DNA of 64,000 nucleotides from a virus. The position numbers and the translations under genes are program-made. The stretch spans positions 62,001 through 126,000 of IMG/VR virus record IMGVR_UViG_3300037725_000018; one strand, 5' to 3'. Of the stretch, positions 48,729 to 57,112 are shown in pieces. The notes below the pieces were generated by a model. The model worked only from the letters and a program-made list of their open reading frames with translations. It did no database searches and had not been told where the DNA came from. Each line of letters begins with the position of its first letter. Position 1 is the first letter of the stretch.

Positions 48729-49457
48729 TTACACGCGAGCAAGCTTTCTCTGTTTCAAAACCTTGTGTGAAGATTCTGTGTAATCAATGGCGATTCTCTC
48801 TATCCCACTTTTTGAAATTTCAGAAATCGTCGGATGAATCTTTTTGTTCTTTTCCCACGCTTTTTCTGCTTTTTCTGTTTGAATGCCGGAGGCGTAAAGC
48901 CGAAGGTCGAAACAATTTCCAAGAATTTTCGCCATTGTTTCATAGAGCATAGAGCCGATCCCTTTTCTTCGGTGCTCTTCTTCTACGCAAATATAATCTA
49001 CAATAGGCTTGCCCACATGAAAATCAAAGAATTCTTCGTATTTTTCCCAATACCTCTCCTTTAGCTTTTTAACGTATTCCCAAAAAAGCGTCCTCTTTTC
49101 TTCTTCGGTCTTTTTAGAATACTGCTTTCGGTTATTTGAGATCCATTTGTCCCAAGATTCAACCTCTTTAGAGAACCCGGACGTATACGCTGCAATTGGA
49201 CCATTCATCTCCCGATCCGGGCGAATCACAGACTTTACGTCTCGTAGCCAACGAATAAAGCCAAAGTCCCCGGAATACTTCTCTTCCCAAGTTTCTTCTG
49301 GAACGTAAGAAACTTTAATGTGTCCGACGCTGGTTTTGGGATTTATGAACTTTGGGTGATCTAACTTCCCGTAAGCTTCAAGCGAATGGACGACCCAACC
49401 CCGGTCGTCAATTTCTTTCTCTTCGGTGAACTCAAATTCAACACCTGAGAGATTCAT
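48729..49457 (-). CDS. GNAT-fold acetyltransferase-like protein
   Basis: 242 residues from the ATG at 49457 (upstream lies tRNA-Ser). IVDYICVEEEHRRKGIGSML carries the acetyl-CoA loop R-x-x-G-x-G. A long charged insertion (about 95-150) precedes it. The substrate is unknown. Confidence 0.7.
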   Translation of the reverse strand: MNLSGVEFEFTEEKEIDDRGWVVHSLEAYGKLDHPKFINPKTSVGHIKVSYVPEETWEEKYSGDFGFIRWLRDVKSVIRPDREMNGPIAAYTSGFSKEVESWDKWISNNRKQYSKKTEEEKRTLFWEYVKKLKERYWEKYEEFFDFHVGKPIVDYICVEEEHRRKGIGSMLYETMAKILGNCFDLRLYASGIQTEKAEKAWEKNKKIHPTISEISKSGIERIAIDYTESSHKVLKQRKLARV

Positions 49458-49483
49458 CGTTTCATCGGGTTTGTTCAAAAGAG

Positions 49484-49574
49484 CGGAGGGGGAGGGATTT
49501 GAACCCCCGTGACTATATTTCAAGCCAACTCCCTTAGCAGGGGAGCGCGATAAGCCGAACTCTGCCACCCCTCC
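49484..49574 (-). tRNA. tRNA-Ser(GCT)
   Basis: 91 bases with long variable arm; acceptor GGAGGGG/CCCCTCC, anticodon stem CTCCC/GGGAG with loop CTGCTAA, T-loop TTCAAAT, discriminator G. Confidence 0.92.
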
Positions 49575-49616
49575 TTGTCAACTTCAATACATAAACCTAT
49601 TCTCGCTTTTCAAGTT

Positions 49617-49970
49617 TCAAGAATCAAAGTGCTTCACAGCCTTTTCATACGAAGAAGAGCCTTTTGGAATTTCAATCCAGTTTTTTTCAAAACGCACGCT
49701 TTCGCATCTAGGTCTGTAGTTTCTTCGGTAGACTTCCCCGGTTTCTTTACAATACTTCACGTCCATTAAAAGTAGTTCTTTTTGTCCCCCGCTTACAGAC
49801 TTCACCGGAAGAGGAACCTTTTTGTATTCCCAATCCCGACCCCTATGCTTGCGGTTTTGTTTGTTTTTAGGGTGTATGTATTCAAAGACAAGGTTAATTG
49901 CAAAAATACCTGCAGAGGCTAAAACAACTACCGATCCCAAAAGGATAAAAAGGGTAAGATACGGTTCCAT
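49617..49970 (-). CDS. Single-pass membrane protein
   Basis: 117 residues; N-terminal transmembrane helix (LFILLGSVVVLASAGIFAIN) then a basic soluble domain with CKETGEVYRRNYRPRC. Function unknown. Confidence 0.5.
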   Translation of the reverse strand: MEPYLTLFILLGSVVVLASAGIFAINLVFEYIHPKNKQNRKHRGRDWEYKKVPLPVKSVSGGQKELLLMDVKYCKETGEVYRRNYRPRCESVRFEKNWIEIPKGSSSYEKAVKHFDS

Positions 49971-49980
49971 AGTCTATGTG

Positions 49981-50229
49981 TTAAGCCGGGTGTCCATAAA
50001 TTGATTGAAAGGATCTGTACAAACGCCGCTCTACATTTTGAACCCATTCTCTGTACTGAAACTCTTCGGCAATCAAATCGTCTTCAATAACTGAATCTGC
50101 AGCTTCGTTGACATTGATGTATGTATTAATTTCTTCGTCAACAAAAAGCTCGCCGTCTTCGATGTGAAACTTAGTTTCGGGATGATTCAATCGAAGGTCT
50201 TTCAAAAGAGATTCGTGATTATACGTCAT
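49981..50229 (-). CDS. Small acidic protein of unknown function
   Basis: 82 residues, helical, overlapping the protease gene by 4 bases. No motif. Confidence 0.5.
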   Translation of the reverse strand: MTYNHESLLKDLRLNHPETKFHIEDGELFVDEEINTYINVNEAADSVIEDDLIAEEFQYREWVQNVERRLYRSFQSIYGHPA

Positions 50230-50771
50230 TTTTGTTTCGGATTTAAATTTCTTTTAAAGTGTTTGCGGTTGAAAAACATTAAAAGACGCGCAAGAAAGTT
50301 CCGGATAGGTCCACGGTCATGCAAAAGCACAATTTCAAGAAGACGGCGTCCATCGGTTTTATAAGCCTTCCCGTTTCTGTCAATCCCTTTATTGGGGGTT
50401 AACGAACCCATTAAGATTTTCGCGTTTACAAACAGGAAGGCAAAGGAAATAGCGGACATAAACCCGTAGAAAATGCTTCCAGCCATAAAAAGCGAAAAGA
50501 AAAAGTTTACCGATTCTGCAAAAAGAGAGAACAAAATGTAAGTAAAAATCGGCCCGGAAGCCACGATCATGAGGGTGTCATTAACTGGAAGTCTTCTTGG
50601 GACATTAAAGCCTATGCACCCACTTTTTCCACTTGAAGAAATATGAAGATAGTCCGGGATGTTTCCTGTGCATATAGATCCAAAGTAATGCCCAACCTCG
50701 TGAAACGCAACCGAAATTAGATAAAACGGATAAAGAAGAAGTTCAATAAAGTTTTTTATCTTTGTTTTCAT
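50226..50771 (-). CDS. M50/site-2-protease-like membrane metallopeptidase
   Basis: 181 residues from the ATG at 50771. VAFHEVGHYFGS (HEVGH at 24-28) is an HExxH zinc site in a hydrophobic segment. Four or so membrane helices follow, and NAKILMGSLTPNKGIDRNG could supply the third ligand region of the M50 family. Such proteases cut within membranes. It is coupled to the small gene at 49981. Target unknown. Confidence 0.6.
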   Translation of the reverse strand: MKTKIKNFIELLLYPFYLISVAFHEVGHYFGSICTGNIPDYLHISSSGKSGCIGFNVPRRLPVNDTLMIVASGPIFTYILFSLFAESVNFFFSLFMAGSIFYGFMSAISFAFLFVNAKILMGSLTPNKGIDRNGKAYKTDGRRLLEIVLLHDRGPIRNFLARLLMFFNRKHFKRNLNPKQK

Positions 50772-50809
50772 ATTGTAACTGGCTTTAATTGCTAATGTAA
50801 ACTTGGTAA

Positions 50810-50896
50810 CGGAGAGCGGAGGCATCGAACCTCAAGATTTTTCAATCTCCATCTGATTTCGAATCAGCGATAGGTGCCAAACCTACGTCACTCTCC
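50810..50896 (-). tRNA. tRNA-Ser(CGA)
   Basis: 87 bases with long variable arm; acceptor GGAGAGT/GCTCTCC, anticodon stem CTGA/TCAG with loop TTCGAAA, T-loop TTCGATG, discriminator G. Confidence 0.88.
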
Positions 50897-50900
50897 ACAG

Positions 50901-50975
50901 AGGACGGGGTAGGATTTAAACCTACATAGTTGGAGTTGCAATCCAACGCCTAAAGTCAGGTTCGGCCACCCGTCC
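50901..50975 (-). tRNA. tRNA-Cys(GCA)
   Basis: 75 bases; acceptor GGACGGG/CCCGTCC, anticodon stem TTGGA/TCCAA with loop TTGCAAC, T-loop TTTAAAT. Acceptor and T-stem are the same as in module A at 29697, which suggests module A derives from this tRNA. Confidence 0.92.
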
Positions 50976-50982
50976 TTTCCTT

Positions 50983-51162
50983 TTACTTGTACTCTTCGCT
51001 TTCTTCTACAAGCTCAGAGTCCCAATCTTTAATTGAAGAGCGGGGAATTCCGTGAGCAAGTTCAAGCCCGGTTAGGATCTTATCAACGTCTTCGATCCAG
51101 ATTCCGCGCTTTTCAATGATATTTCCGTTTTTCTTCTCCACTCGAACGTTAATAAAAGGCAT
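50983..51162 (-). CDS. Small protein of unknown function (59 aa)
   Basis: 59 residues from the ATG at 51162: a basic strand start (MPFINVRVEKKNGNIIEKRG) and an acidic helix. It fits exactly between the HAD gene and tRNA-Cys. Confidence 0.5.
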   Translation of the reverse strand: MPFINVRVEKKNGNIIEKRGIWIEDVDKILTGLELAHGIPRSSIKDWDSELVEESEEYK

Positions 51163-51180
51163 ATAATTAAGTTGGGTAAG

Positions 51181-51606
51181 TTATGATTGATTGATGATCG
51201 AATCCACGTGCGTAAACTTCTTTACACGCTTTGGGTGCTTCTTTTCGTCCCAAGGGTGAGGAACAATTATTGGCTTGATTCCTTCGGCAAGGTCTACAAG
51301 ATTAAGCTCATTTACACTATCATCAAAATGCATAACGGAGCCTAGGCTTTGAAGTTTCTCCGCTTTAAGTGAACCATTTGTGAAATGAATATCTTCTACC
51401 GGAAGGTCGTGCTTGTCAGCAAAATCGAAAACGTCTTTTGAGTGAATCTTGTTTCTTGAAGTTACGATATGAACAGTATGCTCTCTAGCCAAGTTTCGAA
51501 GAAGGTCCAGAATTTTTTCGTTTGCGTGAAGCGAAGAAACCCAAAACCCGTCTTCAAGTTTCGGCTCTGTCAACGTATCATCGAAATCGAACGTGACTAC
51601 AGCCAT
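51181..51606 (-). CDS. HAD-superfamily phosphatase
   Basis: 141 residues. VVTFDFDDTLTEP gives Asp7 and Asp9 of motif I, HIVTSRNKI motif II, and MHFDDSVNELN motif IV. No large cap is present. Small HAD phosphatases of phages often act on nucleotides or 3'-phosphate ends of nucleic acids; the substrate is unproven. Confidence 0.8.
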   Translation of the reverse strand: MAVVTFDFDDTLTEPKLEDGFWVSSLHANEKILDLLRNLAREHTVHIVTSRNKIHSKDVFDFADKHDLPVEDIHFTNGSLKAEKLQSLGSVMHFDDSVNELNLVDLAEGIKPIIVPHPWDEKKHPKRVKKFTHVDSIINQS

Positions 51607-51626
51607 TAGCTTTTCGGTTTTTTAAT

Positions 51627-51845
51627 CTAAAGGGTATATTTTACTTCCTTCTTTACGCTGTTAATACCGTGTCGAGACTTAATTGTTTCACCACTTATAG
51701 AATACACAGCGTCACAAATAGAGAGAATTTCAAAAGAAACCAACCGGGCCGCAACTTCAATACTTGGATTTGGATTAAAAAAAGCCGAACGTCTTTTGGG
51801 TGAAGAAACCTCTTCAATTTGTTTATTACCAAATAAAAGAATCAT
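51627..51845 (-). CDS. Small protein of unknown function
   Basis: 72 residues, basic, beginning MILLFGNKQIEEVSS. NPSIEVAARLVSFEILSICD is a probable helix pair. Function unknown. Confidence 0.45.
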   Translation of the reverse strand: MILLFGNKQIEEVSSPKRRSAFFNPNPSIEVAARLVSFEILSICDAVYSISGETIKSRHGINSVKKEVKYTL

Positions 51846-51877
51846 AACTTACGTGAAGATTTTAAAATGCAGAAATG

Positions 51878-51949
51878 TGGAGCCAGTAGGATTCGAACCT
51901 ACAACATTCTGTATGCCATACAGACACTCTACCGTTGAGTTATGACCCC
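51878..51949 (-). tRNA. tRNA-Ala(GGC)
   Basis: 72 bases; acceptor GGGGTCA/TGGCTCC with G3-U70, anticodon stem TCTGT/ACAGA with loop ATGGCAT, T-loop TTCGAAT. Close in sequence to tRNA-Ala(TGC) copy 1. Confidence 0.9.
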
Positions 51950-52037
51950 ATTTGGGGCGAACCGGGGGGCTACTCCGGCGTTTAACGGTTGATCTTTAAT
52001 CGCTCCCTACCCAACCCGCTAAGACAGATCAACTTGA

Positions 52038-52253
52038 TTAATCGTCGCTTTCAGACGTTAGATACCATTCGCCAATCACGTGTTCTTTTTCTACGACAAA
52101 CCTACTTGGAGTCACCGTCTTTTCACGAAGACAACTTTTTGCCGCATTTTGTTTTACAATGTCACGAACTTGTCGTGGAACATTTTGAAGCGTGCGTTCT
52201 GCCTCTTCTGTAAATACAACCTTGTCTTCACCAGCAACGTCTGTCATCTTCAT
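52038..52253 (-). CDS. Small protein with PCP_red-like helical domain
   Basis: 71 residues. FTEEAERTLQNVPRQVRDIV followed by SCLREKTVTPSRF resembles the small C-terminal domain found in protochlorophyllide reductase B and in many short bacterial proteins (pattern A...L..VP..VR). No photosynthetic role is implied. Confidence 0.45.
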   Translation of the reverse strand: MKMTDVAGEDKVVFTEEAERTLQNVPRQVRDIVKQNAAKSCLREKTVTPSRFVVEKEHVIGEWYLTSESDD

Positions 52254-52291
52254 CACCCCTTTGTTTTTGAATTTTAGTTAGAGTAAAGTAG

Positions 52292-52373
52292 TGGATGGAG
52301 TAGGAGTCGAACCTACACAGCCAGAGGCGACAGATTTACAGTCTGCGGGGCTCGCCAAGTGCCCAGCCCATCC
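52292..52373 (-). tRNA. tRNA-Tyr(GTA)
   Basis: 82 bases with long variable arm; acceptor GGATGGG/TCCATCC, anticodon stem CAGA/TCTG with loop CTGTAAA, T-loop TTCGACT. Confidence 0.92.
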
Positions 52374-52440
52374 GTTTATTCATTCATATGTAATAGCCTA
52401 CAAGTTTTTTTGTTCCCAGATCAAGAACGCGCTTTTAGTT

Positions 52441-52737
52441 TTAATCTGTATTTAACACGTCAATCATATTTTCAATGCCTTCAACGTTTAAAGATACCGC
52501 GTCAATGTTTTCAAACATCGAAAGCACATTAGGTTTAATGAGAGACAGGTAGAATTTTTCTCCACCAACTACAATTGCGGTTTCGTCTTCTAAGAACGTG
52601 AAATCCAATCCGGGATTTCGATGTTTTAAAACCGCAACCGTGCAGTAGTCTAGATTTTCTCTTCCTATGTCTTCTACAATTTTTTTTTCTTGATCTGTGA
52701 GTTTTGATTTTGAGATTTCTTCAATATTGAAGTTCAC
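52441..52737 (-). CDS. Protein of unknown function (GTG start)
   Basis: 98 residues from a GTG at 52737, which lies just after the previous stop; longer readings would run antiparallel in frame over that gene. Alpha/beta pattern (ETAIVVGGEKFYLSLIKPNV). Confidence 0.5.
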   Translation of the reverse strand: MNFNIEEISKSKLTDQEKKIVEDIGRENLDYCTVAVLKHRNPGLDFTFLEDETAIVVGGEKFYLSLIKPNVLSMFENIDAVSLNVEGIENMIDVLNTD

Positions 52738-52741
52738 TTGA

Positions 52742-52945
52742 TTAGTTATTTGTGGGATGATTGCTATGTTCGCCGTCTTGATTGCTATGTTCGCCGTCTT
52801 GAACGCGACGAACCACAACTCGCTTATCTTCCCCTCCAACGTTGACGTTGCGTTCGTCAACTTTCTTTGAACAACGCTTCCCCTTAGCGTACTCTATAGC
52901 CTGCTTTACGCCTTTTACAAGTTTGTTGAAATTATTTTCATCCAT
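52742..52945 (-). CDS. Small basic protein with tandem QDGEHSN repeat
   Basis: 67 residues. Basic helical start, then the C-terminus QDGEHSNQDGEHSN from a perfect 21-base tandem repeat, probably replication slippage. Function unknown. Confidence 0.5.
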   Translation of the reverse strand: MDENNFNKLVKGVKQAIEYAKGKRCSKKVDERNVNVGGEDKRVVVRRVQDGEHSNQDGEHSNHPTNN

Positions 52946-52988
52946 TTTTTAAAAACGTTTTGTGTCCGAAATACACGTGTTTAAAAAG

Positions 52989-53062
52989 TAACCCTAGGAG
53001 GACTCGAACCCCCACTCTCCGCGTCCGTAGCGCGGCGTCGTATCCAGTTGGACTATAGGGTT
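52989..53062 (-). tRNA. tRNA-Arg(ACG)
   Basis: 74 bases; acceptor AACCCTA/TAGGGTT, anticodon stem CCGCG/CGCGG with loop CTACGGA, T-loop TTCGAGT. Confidence 0.92.
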
Positions 53063-53074
53063 AAAGGATTGTTG

Positions 53075-53148
53075 TACGCCCGGAAGGATTCGAACCCTCA
53101 ACTTTCTGATCCGAAATCAGAAGCTCTATCCAGTTGAGCTACGGGCGC
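53075..53148 (-). tRNA. tRNA-Arg(TCG)
   Basis: 74 bases; acceptor GCGCCCG/CGGGCGT, anticodon stem TCTGA/TCAGA with loop TTTCGGA, T-loop TTCGAAT. Confidence 0.9.
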
Positions 53149-53234
53149 ATAATTTAAGAAAAAATTCTTGTTAACGGCTAAGTACAAGTCTTATTTGTAT
53201 TCACCAATAAGTATCTCTTAAAGAGGCTAATGTT

Positions 53235-53795
53235 TCAAGAGTGGTGGTTTTTTTCAAATGGATTGTCTACCGGGCTTGATTTTTCACATGTGGTTAGGAC
53301 CTCTTCTAAACTTACAGGTCGGTAGTTCCAAGAGTCAACGCCAACATCAATTCTATTTTTTCCCGTAAGCTTGTGTCCGGTGTGTTCATGCCCGTGCAAA
53401 TGAATGGCGCTATAGTGCCGTTTGTTCCACATTTCAATCGGGTAGTGAAAAAGAACAATCGTTTTCGGGTGCTTCGAATTTTCTTGAGGAATCGTTAGCT
53501 CTTTGTAGTTTTGAAAAGATGCAAACTCGCTACGAACGCTTGAAGTCGGTCGGTCATGATTGCCCGTAACCAGATGAACATTTCCATTCAAAACGTCGAG
53601 AAGGCTTCGAACGCGATTTGAATCTCCAAAGGTTAGGTCGCCCAAGTGATAAATATCATCGCCGCTTGAAACCTCTCTATTCCAGTTTTCAATTAAAGTG
53701 GAGTTCATCTGCGAAACCGATTTGAAAGGTCTTTCCGCATAATTGATGATATTTCGGTGATCAAAATGGGTATCACTTGTGAAGTACGTAGCCAT
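53235..53795 (-). CDS. Calcineurin-like metallophosphoesterase
   Basis: 186 residues. All metal motifs are in order: SDTHFDH (Asp8, His10), YHLGDLTF, VTGNHD, VLFHYP and HLHGHEHTG. The compact form resembles common phage and bacterial phosphoesterases acting on nucleic acids or nucleotides. It is a second phosphoesterase beside 42403-43686 but not closely similar to it. Confidence 0.9.
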   Translation of the reverse strand: MATYFTSDTHFDHRNIINYAERPFKSVSQMNSTLIENWNREVSSGDDIYHLGDLTFGDSNRVRSLLDVLNGNVHLVTGNHDRPTSSVRSEFASFQNYKELTIPQENSKHPKTIVLFHYPIEMWNKRHYSAIHLHGHEHTGHKLTGKNRIDVGVDSWNYRPVSLEEVLTTCEKSSPVDNPFEKNHHS

Positions 53796-54032
53796 TCAGT
53801 TTTCTTCTAGATACTTTTCAAATTCGTCAAGAAGCTCCGGGTAGTCAGAAGGAGAACCCTTGTCTAGAAAGTAAAACAAAGAGTAAAAATTCATTTCATC
53901 TGCAATCTGTTTTACCCCTTGTCTATCAAACATGTTCGTCTTTCCAGAATTTTTTACCTTTTTCATCTGGCTAAGAACAAATGTTCGCCTCTGATTTGAA
54001 TCAAATATTTCACTTCTGTAAACCGGATGCAT
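53796..54032 (-). CDS. Small protein of unknown function
   Basis: 78 residues from the ATG at 54032 (a GTG at 54041 is possible). Basic first half, acidic helical end. It abuts the phosphoesterase gene. Confidence 0.5.
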   Translation of the reverse strand: MHPVYRSEIFDSNQRRTFVLSQMKKVKNSGKTNMFDRQGVKQIADEMNFYSLFYFLDKGSPSDYPELLDEFEKYLEEN

Positions 54033-54059
54033 GGTTTTCACCTCACTTGAAAATTTTCG

Positions 54060-54218
54060 CTAAAGCATAAACGCAAAAGTCAAAAGAAGAACAATCAAGC
54101 TTGCAAGGAAAGCGATAAATGTCTTCGTAAGCTTTGCGCCAGTTGTATTTTGGTTGTGACGGGCAGAGACGTCCAAAAAATCTGCCATAAGGAAAGACAA
54201 GAGCATCCCTGCCGCCAC
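54060..54218 (-). CDS. Small membrane protein (52 aa, GTG start)
   Basis: 52 residues with two hydrophobic segments (AAGMLLSFLMADFL and FIAFLASLIVLLLTFAFM). The true start could be slightly upstream at a non-standard codon. Confidence 0.45.
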   Translation of the reverse strand: MAAGMLLSFLMADFLDVSARHNQNTTGAKLTKTFIAFLASLIVLLLTFAFML

Positions 54219-54229
54219 AAGAATTTGAG

Positions 54230-54436
54230 TTAAATTGATTGGTTAATTCGGATTTCTCCGTACGTTCGAAGGTCTTCATATGCTTCAAAAGCTACGTCTT
54301 CAAATTGAATATAGCTTTTGATTGTAGACTTAGGCGTTGAAATCACCGTTCGGTTTCCAGTGTCATGATTAGAAACCCGCGTCCACCCGTGAACTCGAAC
54401 GACACCCGGATTTGGTTTGTGAACTAGGGTTCGATT
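54230..54436 (-). pseudogene. ORF with coding character but no ATG
   Basis: 68 sense codons open after a TAA at 54437. PNPGVVRVHGWTRVSNHDTG and STIKSYIQFEDVAFEAYEDL look translated, but the only standard start is an internal GTG leaving 38 residues. Probably a 5'-truncated gene. Confidence 0.35.
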
Positions 54437-54460
54437 TTAGTGTGAAAAAGTTATCAAAAG

Positions 54461-54551
54461 AGGTAGGAGGGGGATTCGAACCCCCGTGACCGTATTGCAG
54501 GCCAGTCGGTTTTCAAGACCGATGCAATAAACCAGACTCTGCCATCCTACC
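54461..54551 (-). tRNA. tRNA-Ser(TGA)
   Basis: 91 bases with long variable arm; acceptor GGTAGGA/TCCTACC, anticodon stem TCGGT/ACCGA with loop CTTGAAA, T-loop TTCGAAT. Confidence 0.92.
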
Positions 54552-54567
54552 TTGTCAAATATGAATG

Positions 54568-54714
54568 CTAAATCTTGTTAATGATTTTCATCGCCTGCTT
54601 GTGAAGCCATTTCCGGATGTAACGCTTGAGGATCTTCTTCGGGCTTAGAGAAGCCCAAGTCTCAATGTCGGAAATGTGCTTTCTAATTTTGTAAATTTTG
54701 CTTGAAAGACTCAT
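54568..54714 (-). CDS. Small basic protein (48 aa)
   Basis: 48 residues from the ATG at 54714, Lys/Arg-rich helices (LSPKKILKRYIRKWLHKQAM). Between tRNA-Ser and the next gene. Confidence 0.45.
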   Translation of the reverse strand: MSLSSKIYKIRKHISDIETWASLSPKKILKRYIRKWLHKQAMKIINKI

Positions 54715-54767
54715 AACAGTCTGAAAGCTGTTTCTTTCCTAATGCATTTAGGTAAACGCCGCCTCCT

Positions 54768-54950
54768 TTACGCTGTTCCCTTCTCGCAAGTGTGATATAC
54801 GGAGTTTACAGCCTCTTCACATTTTTTACAATAGAAACCATTTCCAAAGCCCAAAATTACAACGTTGGGATTCCCGGAAACAAGACGGTTAATAATCTTT
54901 TTCGTTTTGATCGCGCAAGTCTGAAAGAAGTTTTGTGTTTCCTCGATCAT
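54768..54950 (-). CDS. Small protein with CxxC
   Basis: 60 residues from the ATG at 54950. GNGFYCKKCEEAVNSVYHTC may bind zinc. It overlaps the upstream gene in another frame. Confidence 0.45.
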   Translation of the reverse strand: MIEETQNFFQTCAIKTKKIINRLVSGNPNVVILGFGNGFYCKKCEEAVNSVYHTCEKGTA

Positions 54951-55269
54951 AGTCTTTTCTTGCTTGTTCAATTAGGTCGTTTAGTCTTCCTTGCCGAACA
55001 TTTTCTTCAATTTGAATGTCCCACTCGTCTTTTGCTCCTAGCTCTTCGTAAATGTCTCTCGCAATATCGTAGAATTTCGAGTCACAAAGCTTTGCTTCCG
55101 AAAGAAGAACATAAAACGCAAGACGCATGTTAGCGATTTCCCGGAGAAGAAGGTCGTTTTCTTCGTTCGGTGGCGGGTTCTTTCTTTGGTTTTTCTCCTT
55201 GATTTTTTCTGCTTTCAAAATGTAATTTTTGACCCTCTCTAGCTTTTCTCTGTCCATCCTATCACTCAT
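54889..55269 (-). CDS. Charged helical protein of unknown function
   Basis: 126 residues, helical throughout (REKLERVKNYILKAEKIKEK). It overlaps both neighbours (62 and 8 bases). No motif. Confidence 0.5.
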   Translation of the reverse strand: MSDRMDREKLERVKNYILKAEKIKEKNQRKNPPPNEENDLLLREIANMRLAFYVLLSEAKLCDSKFYDIARDIYEELGAKDEWDIQIEENVRQGRLNDLIEQARKDYDRGNTKLLSDLRDQNEKDY

Positions 55270-56014
55270 TTCTTTTTTTGACTATGTGTTGTAGAATATA
55301 ATTTTTAGTTTCAAAAGCAAGGCTTCTGTCGTTGGAAGTAACGTAGCCGAGCCTTCGCGTGTTCCCGACCCCTGCCTCCGGGTTTCCGTTTGAGTCTACA
55401 GTTACGATAGACTCTGCGCCTTTGATTGTTCTGTTTAGAACTCGAAGCATTTTTTGGTTCACGTCGTACTTTCCCGGACTCCCAAAAAACGGAACGCAAA
55501 CTCCGTGACCGCTCTTTTTCATTTTCTGCATCTGGTCGCTGTTTCGAAGATGAACTTCGATGATCTTGTCTCCGATGAACTCGAAGTTAAGATTCCCTGT
55601 ATATCCGACAAGATATTTTGAAGTCCAGCTTTTTGCTACCGTTAGATCCGGGTTTTTGATCTCTTCCCAACAGGAAAACACATCCTTCTTTTTATCGACT
55701 CTAAGGGCAAACACGTCACTTACAGAGCCGTTTTTAAGCGAGCAGTCAAACGTCCAATGCTTTCCCTCTAAATACTCGCTCCAAAAAAGGCCGGGATGAA
55801 GCCTTCCCTTTACAGGGGAGTTTGCTTTAAACGATTTCGCTCCTAAAGAATACAGGTTCGTAATCGGTTTGTAAAAAACCGGATAGTTTTTTGGCTCAAC
55901 GCCTGCAGGGGCGCAAGTTATGTTTTGCGTCTTTGAAAGCCAAAGCTTGTTGTATACAAAGTTGTAACCGGGATTTTGAATCCATGCTTTACCGTCTGTT
56001 TCTTTTGACCTCAA
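55262..56014 (-). CDS. Conserved-looking phage protein, possibly ATP-grasp-like
   Basis: 250 residues from a TTG at 56014; no in-frame ATG is near. NPGYNFVYNKLWLSKTQNIT, YPVFYKPITNLYSLGAKSF and GLFWSEYLEGKHWTFDCSL resemble phage proteins with an ATP-grasp-like plan (Lys strand, glycine loop, acidic strand). I do not know the substrate; the fold call is tentative. Confidence 0.45.
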   Translation of the reverse strand: MRSKETDGKAWIQNPGYNFVYNKLWLSKTQNITCAPAGVEPKNYPVFYKPITNLYSLGAKSFKANSPVKGRLHPGLFWSEYLEGKHWTFDCSLKNGSVSDVFALRVDKKKDVFSCWEEIKNPDLTVAKSWTSKYLVGYTGNLNFEFIGDKIIEVHLRNSDQMQKMKKSGHGVCVPFFGSPGKYDVNQKMLRVLNRTIKGAESIVTVDSNGNPEAGVGNTRRLGYVTSNDRSLAFETKNYILQHIVKKRNE

Positions 56015-56047
56015 CGCTCTTGACTGAATTTAAATGCCACTACATAG

Positions 56048-56413
56048 TTAACCTCTTTCCCACTTACTAATATGTAGCTTTTCAGGGTAGTAAAAATTCA
56101 CCTTCGCAGAAGCGTTTGAAACTCTACATGGTTTTCTGGTCTTAACGACCGTTTCGTAAATTACGCTTCCGGAGTCAAGGTGTTTGAAGTTTGTATGTGT
56201 GTGGTGATGTTTTTCGATAAGATCAGAATCTACTTTCAACGACCAACTATAAAAATCGTCTTCAAGTTTAACGTTGTCAACAAAAAATCCAATCCACCAA
56301 AGCCCGGAAACCGTTTTTCCGGGGCCAACAAGCAGTTTTGGGTCAAAATCTATGCTACAAGGTGTGGCCTTTTTAAAGTACAGAATGTCTTTTTCGGCTT
56401 TAAGTTTATCCAT
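56048..56413 (-). CDS. Protein of unknown function
   Basis: 121 residues; beta-rich with a HHHTHTNFKH cluster near residue 70. No family is recognised. It follows the gene at 56421 within 10 bases. Confidence 0.5.
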   Translation of the reverse strand: MDKLKAEKDILYFKKATPCSIDFDPKLLVGPGKTVSGLWWIGFFVDNVKLEDDFYSWSLKVDSDLIEKHHHTHTNFKHLDSGSVIYETVVKTRKPCRVSNASAKVNFYYPEKLHISKWERG

Positions 56414-56420
56414 TTCTTCT

Positions 56421-56672
56421 TTACTTTAGGCGATTTACCACTTTCTTTCTCCACTCGTTTGTAAGAAGGTCTGCCCGGAGGATATCATCTTCGGTAGGTG
56501 GACTACATGTGACCCCGTGAGTCATTGAACTCCATTTTTCCTGAATTCGAAAAAGAGTACGTTCAAGCCACTGGTCAACGTTTTCTTCTTCGATTTCAAA
56601 CTCAAAACGCCCATACGGGTGTCCATCAATGTAGTACGAAACAAGATACTTTGCGTCTTCTTCTTCTGACAT
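56421..56672 (-). CDS. Small acidic protein of unknown function
   Basis: 83 residues: a strand pair (YLVSYYIDGHPYGRFEFEIE) then helices. The 150 bases upstream hold no gene. Confidence 0.5.
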   Translation of the reverse strand: MSEEEDAKYLVSYYIDGHPYGRFEFEIEEENVDQWLERTLFRIQEKWSSMTHGVTCSPPTEDDILRADLLTNEWRKKVVNRLK

Positions 56673-56822
56673 TTTACTTGTTGTAATCTGTTTGTTAATG
56701 TTATCTACAAGTCTTTCAATGCGTGTAATTTAATTAGTCTACTACCATCTTGTTTCTTACATATGAATGATTGCCGTTTATTTAAAGGGTATTTTACAGA
56801 AGGTTTGCAAGAACATTGTTTA

Positions 56823-57041
56823 CTAATCGTCAAATACGGTAGGCCAGAGTTCTTCAGGAGTGTTTGGGTCTTTCTTTCGTTCTTCTACGATTTTTTTAAA
56901 CCGTTTATTCATACCTTCTTTAAAGTGTTTGTAGAATTTTTTTCTTTCCTGTTTGGTTTCGGAAACAATATATGCGTATATTAGAGACAGAGCTTCAAAT
57001 ATTACTTCAAACTCCGGTTCAGGGATAGAATTTTCCTCCAT
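56823..57041 (-). CDS. Small helical protein of unknown function
   Basis: 72 residues with a possible coiled coil (KQERKKFYKHFKEGMNKRFK). A TAATATATAG box sits ~65 bases upstream. Confidence 0.45.
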   Translation of the reverse strand: MEENSIPEPEFEVIFEALSLIYAYIVSETKQERKKFYKHFKEGMNKRFKKIVEERKKDPNTPEELWPTVFDD

Positions 57042-57112
57042 AAATATAATTTCAAAAGGATAAGTGATGCATAAGCTTTTGAGATATTAATGCGATGCAA
57101 TAATATATAGGT

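Noticed and set aside
54043-54288. Open frame of 81 codons on the minus strand
   Set aside because: It overlaps in other frames two better candidates (the membrane protein 54060-54218 and the frame 54230-54436), and its own sequence has no regular pattern.
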